NCBI GenBank assembly: GCA_016196565.1
Contig: JACPXK010000068.1
Location: forward strand, 1-64,000
Length of the DNA: 64,000 bases
From: Candidatus Omnitrophota bacterium
Lineage (GTDB): Bacteria > Omnitrophota > Omnitrophia > Omnitrophales > Aquincolibacteriaceae
Direction of reading: 5' to 3'
Below the pieces are notes generated by a model. That model saw only the letters and a program-made list of their open reading frames with translations. It did not search any database and had not been told where the DNA came from. This document shows, piece after piece, positions 10,643 through 20,010 of this stretch. The position numbers and the translations under genes are program-made. Position 1 is the stretch's first letter; each line of letters begins with the position of its first letter.

Positions 10643-11449
10643 TTAAGTCTTAGTCTTCAGGCCTTTAAGGCGGTTAAGAAATTCCAGGACTTCATCGGGG
10701 GAGGAAAGAAAATAATCGGCGTGAGAAGGTTCATCGGGGTTTTCCGTTACACGGACTCCGGCCCCGCGGTACTTTAAGGCTTTGAAAGCGGCTTCATCAC
10801 CCCAGTCGTCGCCAAGATAAATGGCAAAAATTTGATCCGAAGGGGATTTTTCCAGAATCTGGTCATAAAGCCATAAAACCGCTTTGCCTTTATTCCATTC
10901 CACGGCAGGCCGGACTTCCCAAACTTTTTTTCCTTCCGTTAAAACGACTTGAAATTTTTCAAGATAAGGATAAATGATTTTGAAAAACAATGTTCTCGCC
11001 GAATCAATATTTTGTTCTTGTAGCTGTCGGTAGTGAACACTGAGAGTAAGAACTTTATTTTCCACAAAAATACCATCCAAAGTACCCAAGGCCGTTTCCA
11101 GCTGAAGGGTGATGTTTTCAAGCAGTTTTTTGGCGTTCAAAGCCCCGGCATGAACATAATGAATGCCCGGCCCTTCGACTTCGAGTCCATGATTGCCGGC
11201 ATAAATAAGCCCAGAAATATCAATGAGCTCTTTGACGTCATTTAAGGAACGGCCGCTTACAATCGCCAAGGTTACGGTTTGCAAGGGCAGTAAATCCCTT
11301 AATAAAGTTTTTTGGGGAGGTGAGAGCTGAGCCAAAAAAGGAAAATCCGTAATGGGAGTGAGCGTGCCGTCATAATCCAAAAAAAGCAGGACGTCCTTTG
11401 CTTTAAGTTGGCCTTCGATTTCATTCCATGCCTTAAAAAGATGTTTCAT
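10643..11449 (-). CDS. otsB: Trehalose-6-phosphate phosphatase
   Basis: HAD-superfamily phosphatase that dephosphorylates trehalose-6-phosphate to trehalose, 268 residues, normal length. Motif I is DYDGTL with the catalytic aspartates at 25 and 27; the conserved IVSGR and GNHGLE segments and the late GDDWGDEAAF motif IV are present. A strong AGGAGG ribosome site precedes the ATG at 11449, nine bases after the otsA-fusion stop. Together the two genes give the OtsAB route from UDP-glucose and glucose-6-phosphate. Confidence 0.96.
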   Translation of the reverse strand: MKHLFKAWNEIEGQLKAKDVLLFLDYDGTLTPITDFPFLAQLSPPQKTLLRDLLPLQTVTLAIVSGRSLNDVKELIDISGLIYAGNHGLEVEGPGIHYVHAGALNAKKLLENITLQLETALGTLDGIFVENKVLTLSVHYRQLQEQNIDSARTLFFKIIYPYLEKFQVVLTEGKKVWEVRPAVEWNKGKAVLWLYDQILEKSPSDQIFAIYLGDDWGDEAAFKALKYRGAGVRVTENPDEPSHADYFLSSPDEVLEFLNRLKGLKTKT

Positions 11450-11458
11450 GAATTCCTC

Positions 11459-13675
11459 CTAAAAAGATTTTACGAGTTCCGTGATAATTTCCGCCGCCCA
11501 CCGGTAAACATTGCGTTCGCGGATAAGCTCTCTCATCCTTTTCATTCTTTCCTGTTTTTCTTGGGGCAGCATGGTGAGGGCTTGATGGATGGCATCGGCC
11601 GTGCCTTCGATATCGTAGGGATTAATTTGCAAGGCGCTTTGAAGTTCGTGGCTTGCGCCCGCAAAACGGCTGAGAATTAAAACACCGCTTTCATCCGTAC
11701 GTTCCGAGACAAATTCCTTGGCTACCAGATTCATTCCGTCATGGAGTGAGCTGACAAGACAAAAATCGGCCAGCCGGTAAAACAGGCGGATTTTTTCCTG
11801 GCCGTGATGCTCTTTAAGAAAAAGAATGGGTTGATAATTTTCCGAACCGAATCTAGCATTAATTTTTTTGACCAGCTCCTCGATTTCCTGAAGGTGGTTT
11901 TGATAGCTTGGGATAAGCTCTCGTGACGGCGCGCCCAATTCTACAAAAACAAGTTCTCCATGAAATTGAGGGTATTTTTCAATCGTCCTTTCGATGGCCC
12001 GGAAACGTTCGAGAAGGCCTTTGGTGTAATCAATGCGGTCAACGCCGACACCGATTTTTTTGCCGTTCAAACCCAAAGTTTGTTTTGTTTTTTTAAGTTT
12101 TTCCTCGTCGAAATGATTCGCCTCGCCGTTGGAAGCGATGCTAATAGGGAAAGGCCTGACATAACTGGTTTTTCCTCCGCGCGTGACACCAAAAACCGTC
12201 CAATCGATTCTTGATTCGAGCACATGATCGACCGTATCGAGGAAATTATTGCAGTGAAACTGGGTGTGGAATCCGATCAAGTCGCTTCCGAGCATTCCCT
12301 CAAGAATTTCTTCCTGCCAGGGACAAATTCCGAAAGCCTCCGGATTGGGCCATGGAATATGCCAGAACAAGGCGATTTTGGCGTCCGGTCTTTGTTCTTT
12401 AATCAGTTTTGGCACAAGGGCAAAATGATAATCTTGAATTAAAATAACGGGAGGTTCGTCGGTAAGTTCGCTTAGAAGAGAGTCCGCGAATTTTTTATTC
12501 ACTTTTTGATATTCTGCCCAATCCTCAATCCGGAACACGGGTCGCGAGTGAGTGATATGGCAAAGAGGCCAAAGACCTTCGTTGGAAAATCCGTAGTAAT
12601 AACCTTTTTCTTCCGTTTCATCGAGCCAAATCCTTTTTAGGGAATAAGTGGGAGCCCAGGGCGGGACTCGTAATTTACCTTCCTGATTTACGGTTTCGCG
12701 GTCCGCATTGCCGCTTCCGTGAGCGATCCAGACGCCTCCCGTGGCCTGCAACACGGGATCAAGGGCTGTCACCACACCGCTGGCCGGCACGATGCATTCT
12801 ATTTGGCCGTCTTTTTTTCTATGAATGTAAGGTTCCCGATTGGCCATGACAAAAACCGGCGTTTTCCCGAGTTTTATCCGGAGATATTCTTTAAGCTTTT
12901 CTTTGTTCCAAACGGAATCCTGGAATTTACTGTCTCGGGATTTTTCAACCAAATCCATGCGCGCGGCCTTAAGGCTTGAAGCCATGTGAGTGATTTCAAA
13001 AATAAGCTTTTCGATTTCGCCTCTTTCTTTGGAAGAAGGCGGGGGAATGGGAGCGCCGCCCATTCTGGTTTTTTTAAGCCAGTCGGAAATTTGGGCAATG
13101 GGGCCGGTAATGCTCCAGCGGATAATCACAAGTGTGGTGACCGCCAGGATAAAGGCAAGAATGGAAAAGGTTACAGCCGTGCGTTTCCAAGATTCCCAAA
13201 TACGGAGGGCAATATAACTGCGGTCATGCACGATGCCGAGGGCCCCGAAATTTTGACCGTCTTTTTCGAGAGGAATCGCGTAAAAATAAAGTTCTTTTTT
13301 ATTCCATTTGTTCCGGGCCTCTATGGGACCGGCTTGTTCAATAACTTGAAGCAATTCTTTCTGAAAGATATTTTCCCGCGCGAATTCTTCGGGAGAAGAA
13401 ATGGACGCGCCTTCTTTTAATTGCACGACCGTTCCCACAAGGCGCGTGTGCCCTTTAAATTTTTCGATAAATTGGCGGATCCGGTCCGGCCGTTCGGTTT
13501 GTTCAAGAAAAGGTTCGATGGCCTCTTTAAAGCTTTTGGAAATAAGGCGCGCTCTTAAATCCAAATCTTCGGTCATTTTTTTTTCTTCGATTTGGGATTG
13601 GACGTAGGAAAATGCCAGTACCACGGCCGCCGTGGCAATAAGCAAAGAAATAATTAACCTTAGAGTGATTTTCAT
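11459..13675 (-). CDS. otsA: Membrane sensor-HAMP-trehalose-6-phosphate synthase fusion
   Basis: 738 residues; typical OtsA is 450-500. Residues about 7-24 and 165-187 are transmembrane helices flanking a ~140-residue extracytoplasmic domain, followed by a HAMP-like linker (188-240). The GT20 synthase domain runs from about 272 to the end: MANREPYIH, PASGVVTALDPV, WIAHGSG, QDYHFALVPKLI, FWHIPWPNPEAFGICPW and GVDRIDYTKGL are all present, so it looks catalytically complete. I chose ATG 13675; a TTG seven codons upstream lies in the terminator U-tract. The leader holds a c-di-AMP riboswitch. The architecture suggests a synthase gated by an external or membrane cue (inference). Confidence 0.9.
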   Translation of the reverse strand: MKITLRLIISLLIATAAVVLAFSYVQSQIEEKKMTEDLDLRARLISKSFKEAIEPFLEQTERPDRIRQFIEKFKGHTRLVGTVVQLKEGASISSPEEFARENIFQKELLQVIEQAGPIEARNKWNKKELYFYAIPLEKDGQNFGALGIVHDRSYIALRIWESWKRTAVTFSILAFILAVTTLVIIRWSITGPIAQISDWLKKTRMGGAPIPPPSSKERGEIEKLIFEITHMASSLKAARMDLVEKSRDSKFQDSVWNKEKLKEYLRIKLGKTPVFVMANREPYIHRKKDGQIECIVPASGVVTALDPVLQATGGVWIAHGSGNADRETVNQEGKLRVPPWAPTYSLKRIWLDETEEKGYYYGFSNEGLWPLCHITHSRPVFRIEDWAEYQKVNKKFADSLLSELTDEPPVILIQDYHFALVPKLIKEQRPDAKIALFWHIPWPNPEAFGICPWQEEILEGMLGSDLIGFHTQFHCNNFLDTVDHVLESRIDWTVFGVTRGGKTSYVRPFPISIASNGEANHFDEEKLKKTKQTLGLNGKKIGVGVDRIDYTKGLLERFRAIERTIEKYPQFHGELVFVELGAPSRELIPSYQNHLQEIEELVKKINARFGSENYQPILFLKEHHGQEKIRLFYRLADFCLVSSLHDGMNLVAKEFVSERTDESGVLILSRFAGASHELQSALQINPYDIEGTADAIHQALTMLPQEKQERMKRMRELIRERNVYRWAAEIITELVKSF

Positions 13676-13687
13676 GGGTAATAAGGC

Positions 13688-13724
13688 TGAAAACAAAAAT
13701 CGCCAGAGAGAAGTTTCTGGCGAT
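13688..13724 (-). terminator. Terminator in the leader of the otsA fusion (riboswitch expression platform)
   Basis: A perfect 9-bp stem ATCGCCAGA/TCTGGCGAT (13716-13724 with 13699-13707 as seen on the genome) with an 8-nt loop is followed on the minus strand by TTTTTGTTTTC. It lies between the c-di-AMP aptamer and the otsA start, 12 bp before the ATG, the classic layout for transcriptional attenuation. Confidence 0.88.
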
Positions 13725-13746
13725 CAAGATCTCCCTTTTTTTACGG

Positions 13747-13872
13747 TAGGCCTGCGAGGTTAGCTGCCGGGCTTGGTTTAAGAGTAACCATTCTCACCTA
13801 TTTGGATGAGTTAGCCCCACAATCCGGGTCCCCCGCTTTCTCTTTATTGGAACGGAAGAGAAATTCGGCCGG
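13747..13872 (-). promoter_or_regulatory. c-di-AMP riboswitch (ydaO/yuaA class)
   Basis: Read on the minus strand the leader has the hallmarks of the ydaO/yuaA aptamer in order: GGCCGAA at the 5' end (P1), CGGGGGACCC, TGGGGCTAAC, and the highly conserved 3' block CCCGGCAGCTAACCTCGCAG closing with GGCC that can pair with the 5' GGCC. The same order occurs in well-known c-di-AMP aptamers. It precedes a terminator and the sensor-OtsA gene, which fits the class role in osmolyte control; most members switch expression off on ligand binding. Exact ends are approximate. Confidence 0.92.
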
Positions 13873-13923
13873 TTAAATTGTCAGGCGGATTTTAACAAAG
13901 GCTGGCAGATGGATGCAAGTGTT

Positions 13924-14583
13924 TTATGCTTCGGCGCGGTGGCGGACTTCTTTGCCTTGTTTCATATAAATCACATCTTCGGCGATGTTATTGGCAAGGT
14001 CGGCGATTCTTTCGAGGTTATGGCTGATCATGACAAGGCTCATACCGGTTTGAATCGTGGCGGGATTTTCTTCCATCATAAGGCCGAGCTGATAGTAAAT
14101 CGTATCGTTGTAAGCATCCACTTCATCATCGCGTTTCAAGACGCTTCGGGCGAGCGCTGCATCTTCCGTCACAAAGGCTTTAAATGAATCCCGCATCATT
14201 TCCTGAACCGCATTGACCATTTGAGGAAAATGAAAATCTTGCGGAGGAGGAGGTTCTTTGAGAAGAAAAATAGTCCGTTCCGCGATATTGACAGCATGGT
14301 CTCCCATGCGTTCCAGATCGGTATTGATTTTTAAAATCATGGAAAGCGTGCGTAAATCACAAGCCATGGGCTGCCAGCGCGCGCTGAGGCTGTGTCCTTT
14401 ATCATCGATTTCGATTTCAAGACGGTTGATTCTTTCTTCGCCTTCTATGACTTGATGGGCCATTTCTTCGTCCCGCGTTAAAAATGAACGAGCCGATTTA
14501 TCCACAGCGACTTGAACCAAATGACTCATGGCAAGAAGCAGCTGTTTTAAATCCCTTAATTCTTCATCAAAATGACGTTCCAT
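13924..14583 (-). CDS. phoU: Phosphate-signalling protein PhoU
   Basis: 219 residues, all-helical with two PhoU repeats. The metal-binding acidic motifs EIDDKGHSL... and DEVDAYND, and ERMGDHAVNIAE/ERIADLANNIAEDV, are present. PhoU links the Pst transporter to the PhoR kinase and keeps the Pho regulon off at high phosphate. It is the last gene of the minus-strand pst operon, three bases after pstB. Confidence 0.97.
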   Translation of the reverse strand: MERHFDEELRDLKQLLLAMSHLVQVAVDKSARSFLTRDEEMAHQVIEGEERINRLEIEIDDKGHSLSARWQPMACDLRTLSMILKINTDLERMGDHAVNIAERTIFLLKEPPPPQDFHFPQMVNAVQEMMRDSFKAFVTEDAALARSVLKRDDEVDAYNDTIYYQLGLMMEENPATIQTGMSLVMISHNLERIADLANNIAEDVIYMKQGKEVRHRAEA

Positions 14584-14586
14584 AAA

Positions 14587-15420
14587 TTAACCAAAACGGC
14601 CGGTAATGTAATCTTCGGTTTCCTTTTTCTCGGGATTGGTGAATATTTTTGTGGTTTCATCAAATTCAATAAGAGAACCGAGATAGAAAAACGCGGTAAA
14701 ATCACTTACGCGTGCCGCTTGCTGCATGTTATGAGTGACGATCACGATGGTGTAATTTTGTTTGATTTCGTAAATCAGTTCTTCGATTTTTCCGGTGGAA
14801 ATAGGATCTAGCGCGGAGCAAGGCTCGTCAAAAAGAATAACCTCAGGTTTTACGGCCAATGCCCGGGCAATGCATAATCTTTGCTGTTGTCCTCCCGAAA
14901 GACTGGCGCCGGAACGGTGAAGCTTGTCTTTGACTTCATTCCAGAGGGCGGCTTTAGTCAGCGATTCTTCGACGATTTCGTCAAGAATGTTTTTTGAGAT
15001 TTTTCCCGTTAATTTTAATCCCGAAGCCACATTGTCATAAATGGAAAAAGCGGGAAAGGGATTGGGCCTTTGAAAAACCATGCCTACTTGTCTTCTTAAA
15101 TCAATAATATCGATATCGTTTCCGTAAATATTTTTTCCGTCCAAAAGGATTTCTCCCGCAGCTTTGGCCTTGGGCTGGACTTCATGCATGCGGTTGAGGC
15201 ACCGGATAAAGGTGGATTTGCCGCATCCCGAAGGTCCAATGACCGCGGTCGCTTTATTCGAAAGAATTTTAAGGCTGATATTTTTTAAAACATGGGCGGG
15301 GCCGTAATAGGCATTAAGATTTTTTACGGAAATTTTTTCCACAGATTCTTTTTTCTTTTCAGCAATTTCTGAAATTTTTTGTTCCATGGGTTTGATCGTC
15401 AAAGTGTTCAGTTTTAACAT
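14587..15420 (-). CDS. pstB: Phosphate ABC transporter ATPase PstB (canonical copy)
   Basis: 277 residues including a ~30-residue N-terminal extension; an internal ATG at 15387 (MEQKIS) is an alternative start. All ATPase motifs are intact: Walker A GPSGCGKS (62-69), Q-loop VFQRPNPFP, signature LSGGQ, Walker B LFDEP, and H-loop [13 protein letters not shown]. It makes a useful contrast with the two altered PstB copies in the opposite operon. It energises PstCA in the minus-strand system. Confidence 0.97.
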   Translation of the reverse strand: MLKLNTLTIKPMEQKISEIAEKKKESVEKISVKNLNAYYGPAHVLKNISLKILSNKATAVIGPSGCGKSTFIRCLNRMHEVQPKAKAAGEILLDGKNIYGNDIDIIDLRRQVGMVFQRPNPFPAFSIYDNVASGLKLTGKISKNILDEIVEESLTKAALWNEVKDKLHRSGASLSGGQQQRLCIARALAVKPEVILFDEPCSALDPISTGKIEELIYEIKQNYTIVIVTHNMQQAARVSDFTAFFYLGSLIEFDETTKIFTNPEKKETEDYITGRFG

Positions 15421-15446
15421 AAGGTCCCCATTCTTTTTTGAAAGAT

Positions 15447-16292
15447 TTAACGGACAAAGCGATATTTAACCGCAAGAAAAATCCGGCTTATTAACATGAT
15501 AGAAAAAATCATGACAATCAAAACCAGCGCGCCTGCCCATGCCTGTCTGTGCCAGTCGTCATAAGGAGAAATGGCATAAGAAAAAATCTGCAAGGGTAAA
15601 GCGGCAATAGGCTCTGTCATGCTCCGATGCCAAAAACGATTCCCAAAAGCCGTGAAAAGCAAAGGTGCTGTTTCACCGGCAATGCGGGCAAGAGAAAGTA
15701 ACACACCGGTTAAAATGCCGGGCATGGCGGTTTTCAAAACAATATGAAGGGTGGTGCTGAATTGGCTGATGCCAAGCGCCAGAGCGGCCTCCCGCAAAGT
15801 ATGAGGAACTCGCCGGACCATTTCTTCGGTGGTGCGCACAATGGTGGGAAGCATCATGAATCCCAGAGCAAAGGATCCGCTTAAGGCGGAAAAACTTTTC
15901 ATGGGTAACACAAAAAGGGTATAAGCAAAAACTCCGATCACAATAGAAGGCACTCCGGTTAAAACATCGGTGGTAAAGCGCAAAATCACAGCCCTTTTAT
16001 GAGTCCCGAATTCCGCCAAATAAATTCCTCCGATAATTCCGACAGGGACCGCCCACAAGGAAGCAAATCCGATTAAAATCACACTCCCCATAATGGCATT
16101 GGCCATGCCGCCGCCATGTTCTCCCACTGGCTTGGGCAAATGGGTGAAAAAATCCAGATTCACACTGCTGAGCCCTTTTGAGAGCGTATAAACAAAGATA
16201 CTGATTAAAGGAATAATCGTGATGACAGCGCAAAAAAAAGTGGCGGATATCATCATGATATTTTTTGTTTTTCTTAAAAGTTTGTTGCTCAT
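15447..16292 (-). CDS. pstA: Phosphate ABC transporter permease PstA
   Basis: 281 residues, six predicted helices. The coupling-helix EAA-type segment [20 protein letters not shown] and the following [21 protein letters not shown] are typical of PstA. It overlaps pstC by four bases and precedes pstB by 26 bp. Confidence 0.97.
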   Translation of the reverse strand: MSNKLLRKTKNIMMISATFFCAVITIIPLISIFVYTLSKGLSSVNLDFFTHLPKPVGEHGGGMANAIMGSVILIGFASLWAVPVGIIGGIYLAEFGTHKRAVILRFTTDVLTGVPSIVIGVFAYTLFVLPMKSFSALSGSFALGFMMLPTIVRTTEEMVRRVPHTLREAALALGISQFSTTLHIVLKTAMPGILTGVLLSLARIAGETAPLLFTAFGNRFWHRSMTEPIAALPLQIFSYAISPYDDWHRQAWAGALVLIVMIFSIMLISRIFLAVKYRFVR

Positions 16293-17215
16293 GCGGGTAC
16301 TGCCTCCAGCTTATTGGATACAGACCAAATGAGAAGCCGCGCGAGAATGTTCAAAAGCAGAGTCAGCGCGAAAAGGACAAGGGCGACTTCCATTAATGCC
16401 GAAAGATACATGTCTGAGGTTGCCTCCGTAAATTCATTGGCGATAACGGCCGCCATACTGTGGCTCGGAGCAAATAAAGAAACGGCAATGTCAGGACGGT
16501 TTCCGATCACCATCGTGACAGCCATGGTTTCTCCCAAAGCCCGGCCTAACCCGAGAAGAATGGCCCCCAGAACGCCGCTGCGTCCGTAAGGAAGAATGGT
16601 CATCTTGACCATTTCCCATCGAGTGGAACCGATGGCCAAAGCGGCTTCTTTCAAGGGAACGGGAATGGTTGAAAAAACCTCACGTGAAATAGAGGAAATA
16701 GTCGGAATAATCATAATGCTGAGAATGATTCCGGCGGCAAGCATTCCCACGCCGTATTTGGGGCCTTGGAACAAAGGCAGAAAACCCAAATAATTTCCAA
16801 GAAAAGGTTCCACGGTATTTCTCAAAAGGGGAACGAGAACGAAAATTCCCCACAAGCCTAAAATAATACTCGGAACCGCAGCAAGGAGTTCGATCATAAA
16901 ACCCAAAGGAGTTTTTATCCACTGCGGCGCCAGTTCGGACAAATAAATGGCAATGCCAAGAGAAACCGGAACCGCAATCAGCAAGGCAAGAAGGGATGAA
17001 ACAACCGTTCCATAGATAAAAGGAAGGGCGCCGTAGAATTCTTGAACCGGATCCCAATGGGATGAAATTAAAAATCCCCACCCGAATTTTTGAATGGCCG
17101 GCCAGGAGAAAGTTGTCATGACCCCAATCAATAGAAGAGTTAAAGCAAAAATAGACCAGGCTACCCAAGCAATTGCAGTTTTAAATGACTCATCCCGGTT
17201 AATTCTTTTTTTCAT
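16289..17215 (-). CDS. pstC: Phosphate ABC transporter permease PstC
   Basis: About 308 residues from ATG 17215 (MKKRINRD); an ATG four codons earlier (17227) is also possible. Longer starts up to 17266 would lie inside the strong hairpin at 17235-17308 and are rejected. The protein is hydrophobic with the PstC-type loop KEAALAIGSTRWEMVKMTIL and LGRALGETMAVTMVIGN. Together with PstA it forms the channel. Confidence 0.95.
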   Translation of the reverse strand: MKKRINRDESFKTAIAWVAWSIFALTLLLIGVMTTFSWPAIQKFGWGFLISSHWDPVQEFYGALPFIYGTVVSSLLALLIAVPVSLGIAIYLSELAPQWIKTPLGFMIELLAAVPSIILGLWGIFVLVPLLRNTVEPFLGNYLGFLPLFQGPKYGVGMLAAGIILSIMIIPTISSISREVFSTIPVPLKEAALAIGSTRWEMVKMTILPYGRSGVLGAILLGLGRALGETMAVTMVIGNRPDIAVSLFAPSHSMAAVIANEFTEATSDMYLSALMEVALVLFALTLLLNILARLLIWSVSNKLEAVPA

Positions 17216-17228
17216 GTTTTTTCTCATT

Positions 17229-17308
17229 AAAAAAGCATAAGCAGGCATCCGGAATATTCGCTCCAAGGGAGGGGAGCAGCAAATATCCGGTAAAAAGCCT
17301 GCTTATGC
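17229..17308 (-). terminator. Strong hairpin/attenuator between pstS and pstC
   Basis: A perfect 12-bp inverted repeat GCATAAGCAGGC (17235-17246) / GCCTGCTTATGC (17297-17308) with further inner pairing (CCGGAATATT against AATATCCGG). On the minus strand the hairpin is followed by TTTTTT. It lies directly between pstS and pstC and should act as a partial terminator, giving much more binding protein than permease, or as an RNA-stability element. Confidence 0.85.
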
Positions 17309-17331
17309 AAAACAGACAAGCGGTAAAATGT

Positions 17332-18375
17332 TTAATAGCTAATGCCTTTTAAAGTCTCGTCGATTTTTTGCACTACCGATTCGGGAAGCGGGGCATAGAG
17401 CAAATCTTTGGCGTATTGCTGTCCATCGTGAACCGCCCATTTTAAAAATTCCACGATTTTCCGGCCTTTAAAAGAGTCTTTTTGCTTTTGATAAATCAAA
17501 ATCCAGGTAAAACCGGAAATCGGATAAGCATTCTCACCGTCCGGATTGACAATGGAAACGCGGAAATCATCCGGCATAGTTTGGACCTTGCTGTCGATAG
17601 CGGCTGTTGTCGATTCAAGACTAGGCAAAATAAACTTTCCGGATTTGTTCTTAATTGCGGCGTAAGAAAGGTGATTTCTTTCGGCATAAGCAAGTTCCAC
17701 ATAGCCAAGGCATCCGGGAGTTTGTTTCACGAGTCCGGCCACTCCTTCATTGCCTTTGCCGCCGAGACCCACCGGCCAGCTGACGGAAGTGCCCTTTCCG
17801 ACTTTGGATTTCCATCCGCTTGAAATGGAAGAAAGATAATCGGTGAAAATATTCGTGGTGCCGCTGCCGTCTGAACGATGGGCGACAATAATATCCGAAG
17901 CCGGAAGATTAACTCCGGGATTATCATTGGTAATGGCGGGATCATTCCAATGTTTGATTTTGCCAAGAAAAATACCCGCTACCACATCAGAACTCAAATT
18001 GAGGGTGGTCTTGCCGATTTCCGGGACATTGTAAGTTACTACCACGGCCCCTGCGATCATGGGGATATGGATAAGTTTTCCCGCGGCGCCGCGTAATTGT
18101 TCGTTAGTGAGTGCGGCGTCCGAAGCGCCAAAATCCACAGTTTGCGCGGAAATTTGTTTAATTCCGCCGCCGGAACCAATCGATTGATAATTAAAATTGA
18201 CCGAAGGATCAACTTTGGTGTATTCCGAAAACCATTTGGAATAAATGGGGTAGGGGAAAGTGGCTCCCGCGCCATTAATCAGTTTTGGTTCGTCCGAGAA
18301 TCCGAAAGGACTTGCCATCAACAAAAGCCCCGCCATTCCGGCGGTTATTTTTTTAAATCTGTTTCGAATGTTCAT
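17332..18375 (-). CDS. pstS: Periplasmic phosphate-binding protein PstS
   Basis: 347 residues with a Sec signal peptide (hydrophobic run MAGLLLMASPFGFS, cleavage near residue 28). Phosphate-site segments are present: NGAGATFPYPIYSKW, GSGGGIKQI, DFGASDAAL, HRSDGSGTTNIF. It is the classic E. coli-like PstS1 type, different from the shorter PstS of the divergent operon. A GGAGAGGAA ribosome site precedes the ATG. Confidence 0.97.
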   Translation of the reverse strand: MNIRNRFKKITAGMAGLLLMASPFGFSDEPKLINGAGATFPYPIYSKWFSEYTKVDPSVNFNYQSIGSGGGIKQISAQTVDFGASDAALTNEQLRGAAGKLIHIPMIAGAVVVTYNVPEIGKTTLNLSSDVVAGIFLGKIKHWNDPAITNDNPGVNLPASDIIVAHRSDGSGTTNIFTDYLSSISSGWKSKVGKGTSVSWPVGLGGKGNEGVAGLVKQTPGCLGYVELAYAERNHLSYAAIKNKSGKFILPSLESTTAAIDSKVQTMPDDFRVSIVNPDGENAYPISGFTWILIYQKQKDSFKGRKIVEFLKWAVHDGQQYAKDLLYAPLPESVVQKIDETLKGISY

Positions 18376-18398
18376 TTGTTCCTCTCCGTTATTTGAAA

Positions 18399-18424
18399 GG
18401 GGACAGGTCTTAAGACCTGTCCCC
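18399..18424. repeat. 26-bp perfect palindrome between porin and pstS
   Basis: GGGGACAGGTCTT followed directly by AAGACCTGTCCCC: two 13-bp arms with no spacer. It resembles the hairpins of REP-type elements moved by RAYT transposases. It lies 12 bp after the porin stop and could terminate or stabilise the porin transcript; the following U-tract is weak (CCTTTCAAAT on the minus strand). Confidence 0.85.
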
Positions 18425-18436
18425 TATTTGGGGGAT

Positions 18437-19873
18437 TTAAAATTTCCAAATTAAATCTAATTGAAAGCGGCGTTGTTGTTCATCGCGTGATTGGCCGGCT
18501 GCGCCGTTGGCGGTGCCGGCGTTTAGGTTTTCCACAAAAAACGCGGCGGTGCCGAGTTGAATATTATCTGTCAAGCCATAACCTGCTTTGATCACGCTAC
18601 CTCGATGGCCGGAATGGCCCAGACTTCCAAAATCGCTGTCATTAAAACCCGGTGTAACCTCCGAACCAATATATTTATAGGCATAGCTAAGCGTCCAATC
18701 GCCTTTCTTTTTGACGCCGCCAAGTTTTGTACCAAGCGACCAACCATGGGAATCCGCATCGCCTACACGCCCATTGTCTATATTCGTTGCCCAATCGAAA
18801 AAAGGCTTTACGGCAATGCCGAAGGGACGAAGCGTGATTTCGTTATAAACTTCAACAACATCGAAATCTTCCGCGTCGAGTTCTGTTGAGGAACCAGCGC
18901 TGTTGAAATTACCTCGCGCCAGGGAGGTTGTTCCGATGAGGAAATTACTGTTGTTGGCGTAATCATTCCAGTTGTAATACGAAAAAGCGCTTAACCAATC
19001 AACCGCCCTTTCAGAAAACGGAGTCATTAAATTGGCTTTTAAGCCGCCTTGCCAGGCAAAGAGTTCAGCATCACCGCCGATCGTGCTGTCTTCATCCAGT
19101 ACAAATTGCCCCGCTAGCGCATAACCGTTGATGCCGACATCGGCCGTGTCGATAAATTTAATATCCACTTGTTCGATAATCCCTTCCGGCCTGACGTCGC
19201 GGTCCCAAATAAGGTCGGAGGAACCCTGTTCAAAAGGATTTGCCATCTTTCCCGCTGTCACGGTTAGCTTTTCAACAGGACCGACTTTAGCCCAATTGGG
19301 GGTGTAAGTTGCGTAAGCTTTTTCCACCATAATGTCTTTGAAGTTAAAATTGTTATCGAAAGTACTGTTTGTGGAAGTGGGGTCCACATTGGTTCCGCTC
19401 GAGGTGGCGCCTGAAGCAAGCCCAAATCCGGCTTTGATTTCGTCGCTGAATTTCTTTTCGAAGCCGAAACGCAGGCGATAACGAAAACGGTTCTGATCGT
19501 CCGTTTCGCTGGGGTGGCCTGAGCTATTTTGAAAAGCCTCGTAACGAAGCCTTAAATCTCCTTTAAAGGAAAGATCTTTAAGCCATTTGTCAGAACCTTT
19601 GAGCGCGCTGCTCACTCTGCTTTCAAATTCTTTGTCTGTCATAGGAATCGCTTCGCCGCTCGGAGCAGCGATTGACACGGCGGGTTCACGGTTTTCAAGG
19701 GCGCGGATTTTATTATTTTGATCACCGATGACTTTTTGCATTTGAGACATTTGCTTTTGCATGTCGCTCACCATTTGCTGAAGCTGACTCATGGCAGCGT
19801 CGTCAGCCCAAACATTGGTATTGAAAAACATCGCCAGAGCAGCGAGCCCTGCGGTTATTTTTTTAAGTTTCAT
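18437..19873 (-). CDS. Outer-membrane porin, probably phosphate-related
   Basis: 478 residues. Signal peptide (1-24, ends NVWADD), a short coiled coil (about 26-60, SQLQQMVSDMQKQMSQMQK) and then a beta-barrel of the putative-porin type (DLRLRYEAF, RFRYRLRFGFEKKF, VEKAYATYTP), ending in the C-terminal strand FQLDLIWKF whose terminal Phe is the usual signal for outer-membrane insertion. As first gene of the pst operon behind a candidate Pho box, it probably admits phosphate or phosphate esters, like OprP/OprO in Pseudomonas; specificity is inferred from context only. Confidence 0.88.
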   Translation of the reverse strand: MKLKKITAGLAALAMFFNTNVWADDAAMSQLQQMVSDMQKQMSQMQKVIGDQNNKIRALENREPAVSIAAPSGEAIPMTDKEFESRVSSALKGSDKWLKDLSFKGDLRLRYEAFQNSSGHPSETDDQNRFRYRLRFGFEKKFSDEIKAGFGLASGATSSGTNVDPTSTNSTFDNNFNFKDIMVEKAYATYTPNWAKVGPVEKLTVTAGKMANPFEQGSSDLIWDRDVRPEGIIEQVDIKFIDTADVGINGYALAGQFVLDEDSTIGGDAELFAWQGGLKANLMTPFSERAVDWLSAFSYYNWNDYANNSNFLIGTTSLARGNFNSAGSSTELDAEDFDVVEVYNEITLRPFGIAVKPFFDWATNIDNGRVGDADSHGWSLGTKLGGVKKKGDWTLSYAYKYIGSEVTPGFNDSDFGSLGHSGHRGSVIKAGYGLTDNIQLGTAAFFVENLNAGTANGAAGQSRDEQQRRFQLDLIWKF

Positions 19874-19985
19874 AAATTTCCTTCCTCCTAATTGTTTTTA
19901 AATTCTTTTGGATTTGATAGCTCAAGGGAGTGCGTCATTTCGTGCAGAAATCTAACAAGGCTGCGTAAAGATCTCTCGAGGCTTC

Positions 19986-20002
19986 AGTAAAGTCGGTGTA
20001 AA
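19986..20002 (-). promoter_or_regulatory. Candidate Pho box for the porin-pst operon
   Basis: On the minus strand TTTACACCGACTTTACT: two TTTAC(A/T) half-sites 11 bp apart, the spacing of PhoB/PhoP direct repeats. It is mirrored by a near-identical site at 20011-20027 on the other strand (15 of 17 bases the same). Phosphate genes lie on both sides. Confidence 0.65.
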
Positions 20003-20010
20003 AAATAAAC

